Positions 15,014 to 23,072 of a stretch of DNA of 42,520 nucleotides are shown here, in pieces. A model generated the notes under the pieces. That model was not told the DNA's origin and did no database searches. It worked only from the letters and a program-made list of their open reading frames with translations. The DNA is from Geobacter sp. UBA698 (lineage in GTDB: Bacteria > Desulfobacterota > Desulfuromonadia > Geobacterales > Pseudopelobacteraceae), in contig DBMM01000005.1 in assembly GCA_002298925.1 (NCBI GenBank), forward strand, positions 1 to 42,520, in the 5' to 3' direction. The translations under genes were made by a program, and so were the position numbers. Positions within the stretch are counted from its first letter, which is position 1; every line of letters begins with the position of its first letter.

Positions 15014-16180
15014 TCATGCGTTCATCTCCCGGAAACGTCTGACCGCCTCGGGGATCATGTTCTCGCGGATATTGCCCAGGGCCAGCCGCAGATATCCCTC
15101 CAGGCCGGGGCCGAAAACCTCGCCCGGCAGGCAGAGGATACCGGCTTCGTCCATCAGTTTGCGGGCTGCCTGGCGGCCGGTCAGCCTGCCGAAGGGGTGG
15201 CGCACCCAGGCGAAGAAGCTGCCGCTGGAAACCAGGCGAAAGCGGTTGCCCGGCCGGCTGAAGGCATGTACGAACAGGTTGTGGCGGAAATCCATCAGCA
15301 GGCGGTTGGCCTCGACCCAGTCATCCAGCTCTTCCACCCCGTATTTCAGGGCCAGCTGGGTGATGCGCGGCTGGCAGACCGCCATGGAATCCTGGATTTT
15401 CAGGGCCTGCCGGACCAGTTCCGCTGATGCGGCCAGCAGGCCGGACCTGTAGCCGGTCAGGGCGTAGCTCTTGCCGAAGGACATGATCTGCACCAGGGTG
15501 TTGTGCCAGTCGGCAATGGTGAACAGTTCGTGGGGCTGGCCGGGTGTGAAGTCGGCGTAGGTCTCGTCCAGCAGCAGGACGATGCGGTGCCGGCGGGCCA
15601 GCAGGTACAGTTCGGTCAGCAGCGCGGGCGGAATGACGGCTCCGGTGGGATTGCTGGGGGTCACCAGCAGGATGGCCCGGGTGCGGGGGGTGATCAGGCG
15701 GCTGATGGCGACCGGGTCCGGCAGCCCCTGGCGCTCTTCCTCGAAGGGGGCGAAGACCGGTTTGATCTTGAGCGCTTCCAGGGCCATGGGGTGGTCGAAA
15801 TAGCAGGGAGACTGCAGGATGACTTCGTCGCCGGCCTGGCAGAGGGTCATGATCGCCAGCCAGAAGGCCTGGCTGGCCCCCACGGTCAGGCAGAGCTGGT
15901 CCGGCTCCAGCTTGGCGGCATAACGCCGCCGGTAGCGATCGCAGACCGAGCGGCGCACTTCGGGCAGCCCTTCGTCGGGGGTGTAGCGGGCGGTCAGGGG
16001 ATCGTCCAGCAGCCCCTTCAAGTGGTTGATCAGCTCCGGGGCGGGGGGGTAATCCGGCACGGCCTGGCACAGGTCGATCAGGTCCGGGCCACCCTCCGGG
16101 CGGGCCGCCAGCCACCCCTTGACCTCGGTGATGGGGGGAGGATGGATGTCGCGGATATGGGATGAAATATGGATGCTCAC
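15014..16180 (-). CDS. PLP-dependent aminotransferase, class I/II
   Basis: 388 residues of the fold-type I aminotransferase family. Visible PLP-binding residues are Asn177 in TPSNPTG, Asp205 in LLLDETYAD, Lys237 (Schiff base) and Arg245 in SFGKSYALTGYRSG, and a substrate-carboxylate Arg near the end in LRLALGN. The amino donor and acceptor cannot be fixed from sequence; aspartate-, aromatic- or cysteine-conjugate-type relatives are all possible. The start is GTG at 16180, sharing GTGA with the stop of the upstream MaoC-like gene (4-nt overlap), so translation is coupled. It converges with pfkA. Confidence 0.9.
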   Translation of the reverse strand: MSIHISSHIRDIHPPPITEVKGWLAARPEGGPDLIDLCQAVPDYPPAPELINHLKGLLDDPLTARYTPDEGLPEVRRSVCDRYRRRYAAKLEPDQLCLTVGASQAFWLAIMTLCQAGDEVILQSPCYFDHPMALEALKIKPVFAPFEEERQGLPDPVAISRLITPRTRAILLVTPSNPTGAVIPPALLTELYLLARRHRIVLLLDETYADFTPGQPHELFTIADWHNTLVQIMSFGKSYALTGYRSGLLAASAELVRQALKIQDSMAVCQPRITQLALKYGVEELDDWVEANRLLMDFRHNLFVHAFSRPGNRFRLVSSGSFFAWVRHPFGRLTGRQAARKLMDEAGILCLPGEVFGPGLEGYLRLALGNIRENMIPEAVRRFREMNA

Positions 16181-16653
16181 GGGTATACCCTCGCCAGGAA
16201 TTCGGCCACGCAGGCCGGCTTGTCGCCCCCTTCGATCTCCACGGTATACAGGTAGGTGAACTGAACCGCCTCAGCGATCTTCTCGACCTGCTTGAGCGTC
16301 GTGCGGGCGCGGATGCGGGTGCCGACCCGCACCGGAGCGGGGAAACGCAGCCGGTCCAGGCCGTAGTTTATCCGCAGGCGCATGCCGGGGTAGTTGCGCT
16401 CGAAGAAACCGGGGGCGTTGCTCTCGGTCAGCAGCGGCAGCAGCGACAGGGTCAGGTAGCCGTGGGCGATGGTGCTGCCGTAGGGAGATTCCCGCCCGGC
16501 GCGTTCTGGGTCGGTATGGGTCCACTGCTGGTCGCCGGTGGCTTCGGCAAAGGCGTTGATGCGCTGCTGATCGATCTTGAGCCAGGGGCCGCAGTGGATT
16601 TCCTGGCCGATTTTCGGCTGGTAGAGTGCTATCAGTTCTTCGGCTGCCGACAT
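16177..16653 (-). CDS. MaoC-like hot-dog dehydratase/hydratase
   Basis: 158 residues. The ATG at 16653 is chosen for the very strong GGAGGGAGG just upstream on the minus strand; longer in-frame starts overlap queF. A single hot-dog domain carries the hydratase-2 signature FAEATGDQQWTHTDPERA (catalytic Asp and His) and STIAHGYLTLSLLP. The family hydrates or dehydrates (R)-3-hydroxyacyl-CoA or related thioesters; NodN-like members are less well defined. Its tight coupling to an aminotransferase suggests a small amino-acid or acyl-CoA conversion pathway, but the substrate is not evident. Confidence 0.88.
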   Translation of the reverse strand: MSAAEELIALYQPKIGQEIHCGPWLKIDQQRINAFAEATGDQQWTHTDPERAGRESPYGSTIAHGYLTLSLLPLLTESNAPGFFERNYPGMRLRINYGLDRLRFPAPVRVGTRIRARTTLKQVEKIAEAVQFTYLYTVEIEGGDKPACVAEFLARVYP

Positions 16654-16747
16654 GCGCCTCCCTCCTGCTGCTGCAAAAAAATGATTGCCAAGGGCTTCAG
16701 TGCTATGGTATCGCAGATTTCTTGCTTGACCACAAGGGGGATCATCC

Positions 16748-17179
16748 ATGGAGCTGCACAATAACCTGACATCGCTGGGGGCGGGCGCGACCGCCTACCG
16801 TTACGACCAGCCGGACGCCGCGCTGCTGGAGGCGTTTCCCAGCCCCTTTGCCAGGCCGGAGATGAACCCGGCCGGCGCAGTCGGCACGCTGCACATCGAA
16901 TGTCCCGAATTCACCTGCCTCTGCCCGATGACCGGCCAGCCGGATTTCGCGAAAATAGTGATCGATTACCAGCCGGACCAGCTCTGTGTCGAGAGCAAGA
17001 GCCTCAAGCTCTATCTGGGATCATTCCGCATGCATGGCGAATTCCACGAGGCCAGCGTCAACCGCATCTGCAACGATCTGGTTGCCCTGCTGGCACCGGT
17101 CTGGTTAAAGGTGTGCGGCGAATTCACCCCCCGCGGCGGCATTCCCTTCTGGCCAACGGCCGAATACCGAAAACCGTAA
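16748..17179 (+). CDS. queF: NADPH-dependent preQ0 reductase (QueF, type I)
   Basis: 143 residues, the short unimodular type. It reduces the nitrile of 7-cyano-7-deazaguanine to preQ1 in queuosine synthesis. The nucleophile is Cys59 in EFTCLCPMTG (a second Cys57 lies two residues before it) and the catalytic Asp is Asp66 in QPDF, with the same 7-residue spacing as in the Bacillus enzyme. The QueF NADPH motif ESKSLKLY is at 82-89. AAGGGGG precedes the ATG. It is divergent from the MaoC-like gene and 26 nt before efp. gluQ at 3279 acts later on the same modified tRNA. No preQ1 riboswitch is visible upstream. Confidence 0.96.
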   Translation: MELHNNLTSLGAGATAYRYDQPDAALLEAFPSPFARPEMNPAGAVGTLHIECPEFTCLCPMTGQPDFAKIVIDYQPDQLCVESKSLKLYLGSFRMHGEFHEASVNRICNDLVALLAPVWLKVCGEFTPRGGIPFWPTAEYRKP

Positions 17180-17205
17180 TTCAGATCTAAAGGAGAATTT
17201 TCTTA

Positions 17206-17769
17206 ATGTATTCCACTTCCGATTTCAAAAAAGGGTTGGTCATTCAGCTGGATGGCGCTCCCTGTCTGATCGTCGACGTCACGGTCAGCTCTCCCACGGC
17301 GCGCGGCGCCAACACCATGGTCAAGACCAAGTACCGCAACCTGATCACCAGCCAGGTGCTGGAGAAGACCTTTCGCTCCGGCGACAAGGTTGATGAGGCT
17401 GATTTCGAGCGCCACAAGGGGCAGTTTCTCTACGCCGACGGTGCCCGCGGGGTCTTCATGGATCTGGAGAACTACGAACAGTATGAGATGGAGGAGGGTG
17501 ATTTCGGTCAGCTGTCTCCCTTTCTGCTGGAGGGGCTCGAGGTGGTGCTGGGGATCTTCGAGGGACGCATGGTCAACGTGGAACTGCCGATGACGGTGGA
17601 GCTGACGGTCAGCGAGACCGCCCCGGCCATGAAGAATGCCACCGCCACGGCCGAAACCAAGGAGGCCATTCTGGAGACCGGCCTGAAGATCAAGGTGCCC
17701 CCCTATCTGGAATCGGGTGAAAAGGTCAAGGTCGATACCCGCGACGGTCGCTTCATCTCCCGCGCCTGA
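17206..17769 (+). CDS. efp: Elongation factor P family protein, EfpL/YeiP-type loop
   Basis: 187 residues, full three-domain EF-P length. EF-P enters the ribosomal E site and rescues stalls at proline runs. The tip loop of domain I decides the subtype. Here it reads SSPTARGAN with Arg33, which aligns without gaps to the SPTARG loop of E. coli EfpL (YeiP), not to a PGK-type loop modified at lysine. Domains II and III are also YeiP-like (QFLYADGARGVFMDLENYEQY; ETGLKIKVPPYLESGEKVKV). No modification genes (epmA, earP) are in the window. AAGGAG lies upstream. It may be co-transcribed with queF and ends at a strong terminator. Confidence 0.93.
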   Translation: MYSTSDFKKGLVIQLDGAPCLIVDVTVSSPTARGANTMVKTKYRNLITSQVLEKTFRSGDKVDEADFERHKGQFLYADGARGVFMDLENYEQYEMEEGDFGQLSPFLLEGLEVVLGIFEGRMVNVELPMTVELTVSETAPAMKNATATAETKEAILETGLKIKVPPYLESGEKVKVDTRDGRFISRA

Positions 17770-17799
17770 CAGGCAGATAAAATTTATGACCCCGCATGC

Positions 17800-17833
17800 A
17801 CGGGCTCAGCTTTCGGGCTGGGCCTGTTTTTTT
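17800..17833 (+). terminator. Rho-independent terminator after efp
   Basis: An 11-bp stem with two G-U pairs (17800-17810 with 17817-17827), a 6-nt loop and seven T (17827-17833). Confidence 0.88.
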
Positions 17834-17932
17834 GTGTCCGGTGCATGGCGCTGGCATTGCTGCCTGATTTGGGATACTATTAACGGCTGTCGATGCCAGT
17901 GACGCCCCGGAGACGGGCTTGAGGTTGTACCG

Positions 17933-18730
17933 ATGACGCAAGCGCAGCATTCCCAACCTGATTTCAGCAGATATTTCCCGCTCAGGCAGCGGGCATACCT
18001 GATCAATATATCCGAGGTGCGGGACAGGGACCAGTACGAGTCGTTGAGCGGCATCATCGTGGAGCGCAGCGGCAATACGGTTGCGCTGCAGATCCCCTAC
18101 GCCATTGATATGGATCCCTCGGGAGTGGCGGAGAAAATCACCTACAAGCTGACCACCGAGTCGTTGGGCGGCGGCCTGCAGATCGCGGCCGACCTTGAGC
18201 GGGTGACTGACGGAAATGTCTTTCATTTGCATCTGCGCGGAACGATGGAGTTCTATCAACGTCGGCAGACACCGCGGGCCGACACGACCCTCAGATTGTT
18301 TCAGATCCGTCAGGGGCACTCCCTGGCGGTCTACCGCAGGGAGTTTAAACGGATTTCCGCTTACCTGAAGAGCCAGGGGGTGCCTCCCAATCTCAGGCTG
18401 GTCGAAACCATGGTCAACCTGAGTGCCGGCGGGGTTGGTCTGTCCATCGAGCTGAGTGAATCTCTCTCGCCGCTGGCCATGTTCTTCCTGGATCTTGACG
18501 ACGGTCAGCCGCCGGTGTGTGCCGTGTCGGAACTGGTCTGGAACCGCAGCGAGGGGGGCATGCGCGTATGCGGTTATCGTTTCGTTCAGATCAGCAAAAT
18601 CGACCAGGAACGTCTTGGCAGGCATGTTCTGGCTCTTCAGAAGGAGCAGGGAGCCAGCGCGTCAGCCGGAAAGGTAAACTGGGAGCTGCTCGATCGCATG
18701 AACTCAGAAGATGCCTTGAAAAATCCCTGA
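17933..18730 (+). CDS. PilZ domain protein with N-terminal YcgR-like domain
   Basis: 265 residues. The first 105 residues form a beta-rich domain of the kind that precedes PilZ in flagellar-brake and related proteins (DRDQYESLSGIIVERSGNTVALQIPY). The PilZ part starts at RQTPR (111-115, RxxxR), with NLSAGG (162-167) as the D/NxSxxG motif. Cytoplasmic; predicted to bind c-di-GMP. The output target is unknown and no flagellar or pilus genes are nearby. The ribosome site is weak (GAGG about 9 nt before ATG). Single-gene unit between two terminators. Confidence 0.87.
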   Translation: MTQAQHSQPDFSRYFPLRQRAYLINISEVRDRDQYESLSGIIVERSGNTVALQIPYAIDMDPSGVAEKITYKLTTESLGGGLQIAADLERVTDGNVFHLHLRGTMEFYQRRQTPRADTTLRLFQIRQGHSLAVYRREFKRISAYLKSQGVPPNLRLVETMVNLSAGGVGLSIELSESLSPLAMFFLDLDDGQPPVCAVSELVWNRSEGGMRVCGYRFVQISKIDQERLGRHVLALQKEQGASASAGKVNWELLDRMNSEDALKNP

Positions 18731-18748
18731 ACAGCTCTTCGGCCCAAT

Positions 18749-18779
18749 AAAAAGAGGGGCTGACGTCCGCCTGCCCCTC
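18749..18779 (-). terminator. Terminator of the TolB-like/FG-GAP gene
   Basis: On the minus strand a perfect 7-bp stem GAGGGGC/GCCCCTC (plus-strand arms 18754-18760 and 18773-18779) is followed by TTTTT (18749-18753). The stem may also slow transcription from the PilZ gene on the plus strand. Confidence 0.75.
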
Positions 18780-18839
18780 ATCTCCTATTACCCCTGAAAT
18801 TCTCCCGAAATGATGCTTGATCCGCTTTGCTGCCCTGCC

Positions 18840-20402
18840 TCAGGGGGCCGTTTCGATGCTGTTGACCGAAATGACCGTCTTGCCGCCGCTAAACAGTCCC
18901 GCTTTCTGGATCACCTCCAACAGCACCACCTGGCGGCTGGCCGGGTCATAGGCGAAATCAGCTAGATAGCCGGGGCTCAGCCGAGTATGCCAGGCCTCCT
19001 TGAACAGGGCGCCGTTCCACTGCAGGGCAAACAGCGAGTATTTGCTGAAGGAACGGTTGTTGCCGATGCTGAAGATTCCCTCGTTGCGCGGCACCAGCAG
19101 GGTGCCGTCGGCCAGTGTCACCATGCGCTGCTCCAGGAAGTGGCGGCGGAAGCCGTCGCCGGTGGATCTCAGCTGTGAGAGTGACTCGTGCTTGAAATAG
19201 GTTTCCGAACCGCCGAACTTGTCGCTGCTTCGCCACAGTTCGCCGCCGTCTGCGCCGGAGATGACCAGGTAGCCGTCTTCATCCAGCAGGGCCGTTTTCT
19301 CCGTGCCGGACCTGTCGCGGAACATGGTGAAGTTGAAGATGTTGCCTCCCCGGGGCAGGGCACGGCTGCTGCCGGCCTCGAAGCGGCTCCCGGTTTTCAC
19401 GAGTTCGCTGATTCCGTTGAAGTATTCGCCATTGGAGGCCATGGCCTGGACCATGATCCGGCGTTGTTTGAAGTCGTTGCCGAAGCCGCGCAAGAACCAG
19501 GGCAGGCTGTCGGCCACCAGTATCAGCCCCTTGTCGGTGGGCTGATAGACCCGCGAACTCAGTGATTCCCGGTCCACGATGGTGACGTACAGTTCCGGTG
19601 TGCCATTGTGGTCCAGGTCGGCGCTGTCGATGGCCAGTATCCTGGCCGGCAGTGGAATTACGACTTCGCCGACCTGCTTCAGTTCGGTGCCCTTGCGCAG
19701 AAGATAGCGGATGGTGCGTTCGCCGGTTATGAAAATCTCCTGATCGCCGGACGGCAGACGGCGCCCTAGGGCGATGGCGGACAATACTCCTTCCAGCGGG
19801 GCGCTGGTCCAGCTGCCCGGCGAGTCGCGGCCGCTGTCAGGTTTGACGATGTATTCCGCGGCTGCTGTGGCAACAGCGGGTTCATGACTGGCAGCTGCCG
19901 GGGGGGGTGCCATGCTTTTGGCGGACGCCGACGACTGCGGCGGCGCGACCGCCAGGGGGGCGGCCACAGTGGTGGTCGCAACGGCGGTCGAGGACGTAGC
20001 GGGTAGCGCCGGGGACTTTGCGAGCTCCTGGGTGATTTTCCGGGCCAGTCGCCCCATGGCGGGAAGCAGGTCATCCTGGCTGTCGCCCTGTTCGTAGACC
20101 TTGCCGAGGTAGCCCTGGGCGGTGTTTTTAATGAGCACATCGAGACTGAACATTTTTCCGAACAGGGCGTAACTGCCGGAGAGCAACAGTTCGGCCCGGT
20201 CGGCGCTCTCCACAAGCCGGACCTGGTCCGGGTCAAGGCGCGAGGCCAGGATCCCCTGCAGGGACAGCTTGAGTTCGTCCCTGTTCGCTGCTCCGGTGAC
20301 GCTGAATTCCGATACATAGGTTCTGAGTGGCGCGGCCGGCGATAGGCAGGGTGCGCTGATCAGCAACAGGGCGGCAATGACGACAGTCAGGATGGCACGC
20401 AT
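18840..20402 (-). CDS. Exported TolB-like/FG-GAP repeat protein, function unknown
   Basis: 520 residues. Signal peptide (about 1-24, ending SPAAP). Residues about 28-125 look like the TolB N-terminal or CsgG-type domain: LKLSLQGILASRLDPDQVRLVE and AELLLSGSYALFGKMFSLDVLIKN. A low-complexity Ala/Pro/Ser linker spans about 128-190. The rest is a beta-propeller-like region with FG-GAP style calcium loops (DSADLDHNGTPELYVT), where Asp, Asp and Asn repeat in the expected spacing. It is probably periplasmic or surface-exposed, and perhaps binds a partner protein. GAGGAG precedes the ATG. It has its own terminator and no operon partner. I do not know an assigned role. Confidence 0.8.
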   Translation of the reverse strand: MRAILTVVIAALLLISAPCLSPAAPLRTYVSEFSVTGAANRDELKLSLQGILASRLDPDQVRLVESADRAELLLSGSYALFGKMFSLDVLIKNTAQGYLGKVYEQGDSQDDLLPAMGRLARKITQELAKSPALPATSSTAVATTTVAAPLAVAPPQSSASAKSMAPPPAAASHEPAVATAAAEYIVKPDSGRDSPGSWTSAPLEGVLSAIALGRRLPSGDQEIFITGERTIRYLLRKGTELKQVGEVVIPLPARILAIDSADLDHNGTPELYVTIVDRESLSSRVYQPTDKGLILVADSLPWFLRGFGNDFKQRRIMVQAMASNGEYFNGISELVKTGSRFEAGSSRALPRGGNIFNFTMFRDRSGTEKTALLDEDGYLVISGADGGELWRSSDKFGGSETYFKHESLSQLRSTGDGFRRHFLEQRMVTLADGTLLVPRNEGIFSIGNNRSFSKYSLFALQWNGALFKEAWHTRLSPGYLADFAYDPASRQVVLLEVIQKAGLFSGGKTVISVNSIETAP

Positions 20403-20545
20403 GGGGTACTCCTCGATTAGCGGTTAGTTGACAGCGGCTATTATTACCTAACCTGAGTGCTGTAAGTAAATGTAAAAATGCCGGAACGGCTTGGTGAAAT
20501 TGACGGCGGAGGCGTAAAAAATGAGAACGGCGCTCCTGAAAGTTC

Positions 20546-20574
20546 TTGACAGTCGGCAGGCCCTTCCCTAATAT
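20546..20574 (+). promoter_or_regulatory. Promoter of the tRNA gene
   Basis: TTGACA (20546-20551), 17-nt spacer, TAATAT (20569-20574). Transcription would start about 6 nt before the tRNA 5' end. Confidence 0.75.
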
Positions 20575-20587
20575 AACTTCTTCCCAC

Positions 20588-20664
20588 GGGCCTATAGCTC
20601 AGTTGGCTAGAGCCACCGGCTCATAACCGGTTGGTCCCAGGTTCGAGTCCTGGTGGGCCCACCA
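20588..20664 (+). tRNA. tRNA with CAT anticodon, probably tRNA-Ile2 (lysidine)
   Basis: 77 nt, full cloverleaf: acceptor GGGCCTA/TGGGCCC with a U-G pair, D stem GCTC/GAGC, anticodon stem ACCGG/CCGGT with loop CTCATAA, T stem CCAGG/CCTGG, encoded CCA. The CAT anticodon fits either elongator Met or Ile2, whose C34 is changed to lysidine by TilS. The acceptor has C4-G69 and C5-G68, the pairs known to mark Ile2 for TilS in E. coli (elongator Met there has U4-A69 and A5-U68). Initiator is excluded by the paired first base and loop. A promoter and a terminator show it is a single-gene transcript. Confidence 0.93.
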
Positions 20665-20736
20665 ATTCAAATTCAGGAAGACACGCCGGATGCCGGCAAT
20701 ACTAAGAACGGGGCGACCCATATCACAAATCCTACC

Positions 20737-20767
20737 AGAGTGCACACCGACAGGTTGCACTCTTTTT
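20737..20767 (+). terminator. Rho-independent terminator after the tRNA
   Basis: Stem AGAGTGCA (20737-20744) with TGCACTCT (20756-20763), 11-nt loop, then TTTTT (20763-20767). It ends 12 nt before the next start codon. Confidence 0.8.
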
Positions 20768-20778
20768 ATTTGCAGTGA

Positions 20779-21912
20779 ATGAAAACAACTAAGCTCTCCG
20801 ACATACTTGGAATCATTGGCAAAATGGCCCCACCCGGCCTGACGGAAACCTGGGACAATAGCGGGCTCCAGGTGGGCGACCCGACAGCGAGCATCTCGCG
20901 CATCATGGTCGCCCTGGACGCCACACCTGCAGTTATCGAGTCCGCCATTTCCTCCGCCTGCCAGCTTCTCATAACTCACCACCCGCTGATCTTCAAACCC
21001 CAGAAGTCAATCTCCACCGCCACATCCCAGGGAAAATCGATCCACGCCGCCATCCGCGGCGGGCTTGCCATTGTCAGCATGCACACCAATTACGATATCG
21101 CCACAGGAGGCCTGAACGATGTGCTGGCCGCCCGGCTGGGGCTGGAGGCTTGCCAGCCGTTGCAGGTGACAGCCAGGCAGGAGCTGGTCAAGCTGGTGGT
21201 ATTCGTGCCGGAAGATCATCTCGAACGGGTGCGTACGGCGCTGTTTTTCTGCGCCGAGCAGTTGGGGGCCTATCGTGACTGCTCCTTTGCCGCGCCGGGC
21301 GAGGGTACCTTTACCCCCCAGGCGGGTGCCCTGCCGTTCATCGGCACTGTCGGGCAGCTGGAGCGGGTAGCGGAGCGGCGTTTGGAATTTCTGACCGACC
21401 GAACCAGCCTGCCGCGCGCCGTCAAGGCGCTCTTGGCGGCCCATCCCTATCAGGAGCCGGCCTTCGATATCTATCCGCTGCTCAATGAAGGCAGTCCGCT
21501 GGGACTGGGGCGCATCGGCCGTCTGCCTGCTCCGGTCAGCCTGGCCGAATATGCCGCCCGTATCGGTGCGGATCTGCGGGCGCCGGGCTTGCGCTATGTG
21601 GGAGATCCCGCCATGATGGTCAGCAAGGTGGCCCTCTGCAGCGGCAGCGGCGCTTCTGTGATGCGGACTGCGGCCCGGGCCGGCGCCGATCTGCTGGTGA
21701 CTGGCGATGTCAAGTACCACGAGGCCCGTGATGCGGAAGAGCTGGGAATGGCTGTGATCGATGCCGGGCATTTCCCCACCGAAATCATCATGGTGCCGGC
21801 GGTCAGCGAACGCTTGGCCGGCATGCTGGCAGCAGCAGGCTATCAAGGATGTGATGTTCTCGCGTGTGATCTGGAAACCGAACCGTTCAGATATTGCCGG
21901 ACTCAAATATAA
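20779..21912 (+). CDS. Nif3-like dinuclear metal center protein with PII-like insert
   Basis: 377 residues, the long form. The outer halves are the Nif3 (YbgI/YqfO) fold with metal ligands His67 and His68 in ITHHPLIF, His102 and Asp106 in MHTNYD, and His331 and Glu335 in GHFPTE. Between about 135 and 240 lies the PII/CutA-like insert (KLVVFVPEDHLERVRTAL to HPYQEPAFDIYPL) seen in Bacillus YqfO. Members have been linked to GTP cyclohydrolase-like chemistry and to regulation, but none firmly. No clear Shine-Dalgarno precedes the ATG, which is just after the tRNA terminator. Next gene begins 35 nt on. Confidence 0.93.
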   Translation: MKTTKLSDILGIIGKMAPPGLTETWDNSGLQVGDPTASISRIMVALDATPAVIESAISSACQLLITHHPLIFKPQKSISTATSQGKSIHAAIRGGLAIVSMHTNYDIATGGLNDVLAARLGLEACQPLQVTARQELVKLVVFVPEDHLERVRTALFFCAEQLGAYRDCSFAAPGEGTFTPQAGALPFIGTVGQLERVAERRLEFLTDRTSLPRAVKALLAAHPYQEPAFDIYPLLNEGSPLGLGRIGRLPAPVSLAEYAARIGADLRAPGLRYVGDPAMMVSKVALCSGSGASVMRTAARAGADLLVTGDVKYHEARDAEELGMAVIDAGHFPTEIIMVPAVSERLAGMLAAAGYQGCDVLACDLETEPFRYCRTQI

Positions 21913-21947
21913 CTTAACATATCACCAGGTATCGGGAGGAAGTTGAC

Positions 21948-22664
21948 TTGAAAAAGAGACTTGAGATGTTGGAGCAGTTGCAGGAAATCGATAACCAGAT
22001 CGATGTGCTAAAAAATGCCCAGAACGGCCTGCAGGGAGAACTCCAGGGCATGGAGGAAGTGCTTGTGGCCGCCCGGGAGGGACAGGTCGGGCTGGAGGCG
22101 CGCGTGGCCCAACTGGAGCACGAAAAGGCCGATCTTGAAGTCAGTCTGGCGGCGGAGCAGGAAAATATCCACCGCTCGGAAACCAACATGAAGGAAGTCA
22201 AGACCAACAAGGAGTTCCAGGCCGTGGGGCGCGAGATTGCCGCTGCCCGCAAACTGGCCACCGAGATGGAGGAGCAGATCCTGCAGAAACTCGGTCAGTT
22301 GGAGGAACTCAAGGCCGAACTGGCTGCCAAAGCCGACGACCTGGCTGAGCTGGAGCAGAACACGGCCAAACGCCGCGATGATAAGCAGTCCGAAATCAAT
22401 GCCGTTCAGCAGGATATTGACACGGACGCGGAGCGCCGTGCCGCCATCACCAGTCAACTGCCGGCCAACCTGCTCAAGCGCTACGACAGTCTGCGCGAGC
22501 AGCGCCGCGGCCAAGCTGTTGCCATTGCCCGCGACGGCTACTGCCTGGGCTGTAATATGAATCTGCCCCCCCAGCTCTACAACAGTCTCTATCGCTGCGA
22601 TGAGCTGATCAGTTGTCCCCATTGCCAAAGGGTGCTGATCCTCAAACAGCAGCCGGCGGCATAA
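21948..22664 (+). CDS. Coiled-coil protein with C4 zinc ribbon (CT398-like)
   Basis: 238 residues. The start is TTG at 21948, with GGGAGGA at 21934-21940; an ATG six codons later has no ribosome site. Residues 1-175 are a long antiparallel coiled coil rich in Glu, Lys and Leu with the diagnostic NKEFQAVGREIAAARK turn. The C-terminus carries CLGC and CPHC with 20 or so residues between, a zinc ribbon. The family often sits beside Nif3-like genes, as here. A nucleic-acid-related role is suspected but not shown. rnpB follows directly, with its 5' stem starting 21 nt after the stop. Confidence 0.9.
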   Translation: MKKRLEMLEQLQEIDNQIDVLKNAQNGLQGELQGMEEVLVAAREGQVGLEARVAQLEHEKADLEVSLAAEQENIHRSETNMKEVKTNKEFQAVGREIAAARKLATEMEEQILQKLGQLEELKAELAAKADDLAELEQNTAKRRDDKQSEINAVQQDIDTDAERRAAITSQLPANLLKRYDSLREQRRGQAVAIARDGYCLGCNMNLPPQLYNSLYRCDELISCPHCQRVLILKQQPAA

Positions 22665-22684
22665 GCGACATATTTTTCCGGTTT

Positions 22685-23048
22685 GGTTGAAGCAGTCCAG
22701 ATGGCCGCGCGTAACCGCGAGGAAAGTCCGGGCTCCGCAGGGCATGATGCTGGATAACGTCCAGCGGGGGCGACCCCAGGGAAAGTGCCACAGAGAGAAG
22801 TCCGCCTGCCCAGGCAGGTAAGGGTGAAAGGGTGAGGTAAGAGCTCACCGGGTCCGTCGGTGACGGCGGATGCCAGGTAAACCCCATCAGGAGCAAGACC
22901 TAATAGGGAGGCGTTAAGGGTGGCCCGCCCGTGCCTCCGGGTTGGTCGCTTGAGGCTGCCGGTAACGGTAGACCCAGATGAATGGCCATCGCCCGGGAAG
23001 GGGTAACCCGACCCGGGAACAGAACCCGGCTTACGGACTGCTTTAACC
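22685..23048 (+). ncRNA. rnpB: RNase P RNA (type A)
   Basis: The catalytic RNA that trims the 5' leader of pre-tRNAs. The 5' and 3' ends pair over 14 bp (22685-22698 with 23035-23048) to form P1. The universal core blocks are present: GAGGAAAGTCCGGGCTCC just after P1, AGGGTGAAAGGGTGAGGTAAGAG in the middle, AGACCCAGATGAATGGCCATC, and ACAGAACCCGGCTTA before the 3' strand of P1. The ends are set by the pairing and could be off by a few nt. Confidence 0.95.
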
Positions 23049-23072
23049 AATTTTATTTCCGAGACGAACTAC

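Noticed and set aside
16654..16747. A preQ1 riboswitch before queF
   Set aside because: The 94-nt gap shows neither the short H-type pseudoknot pattern nor an A-rich tail.
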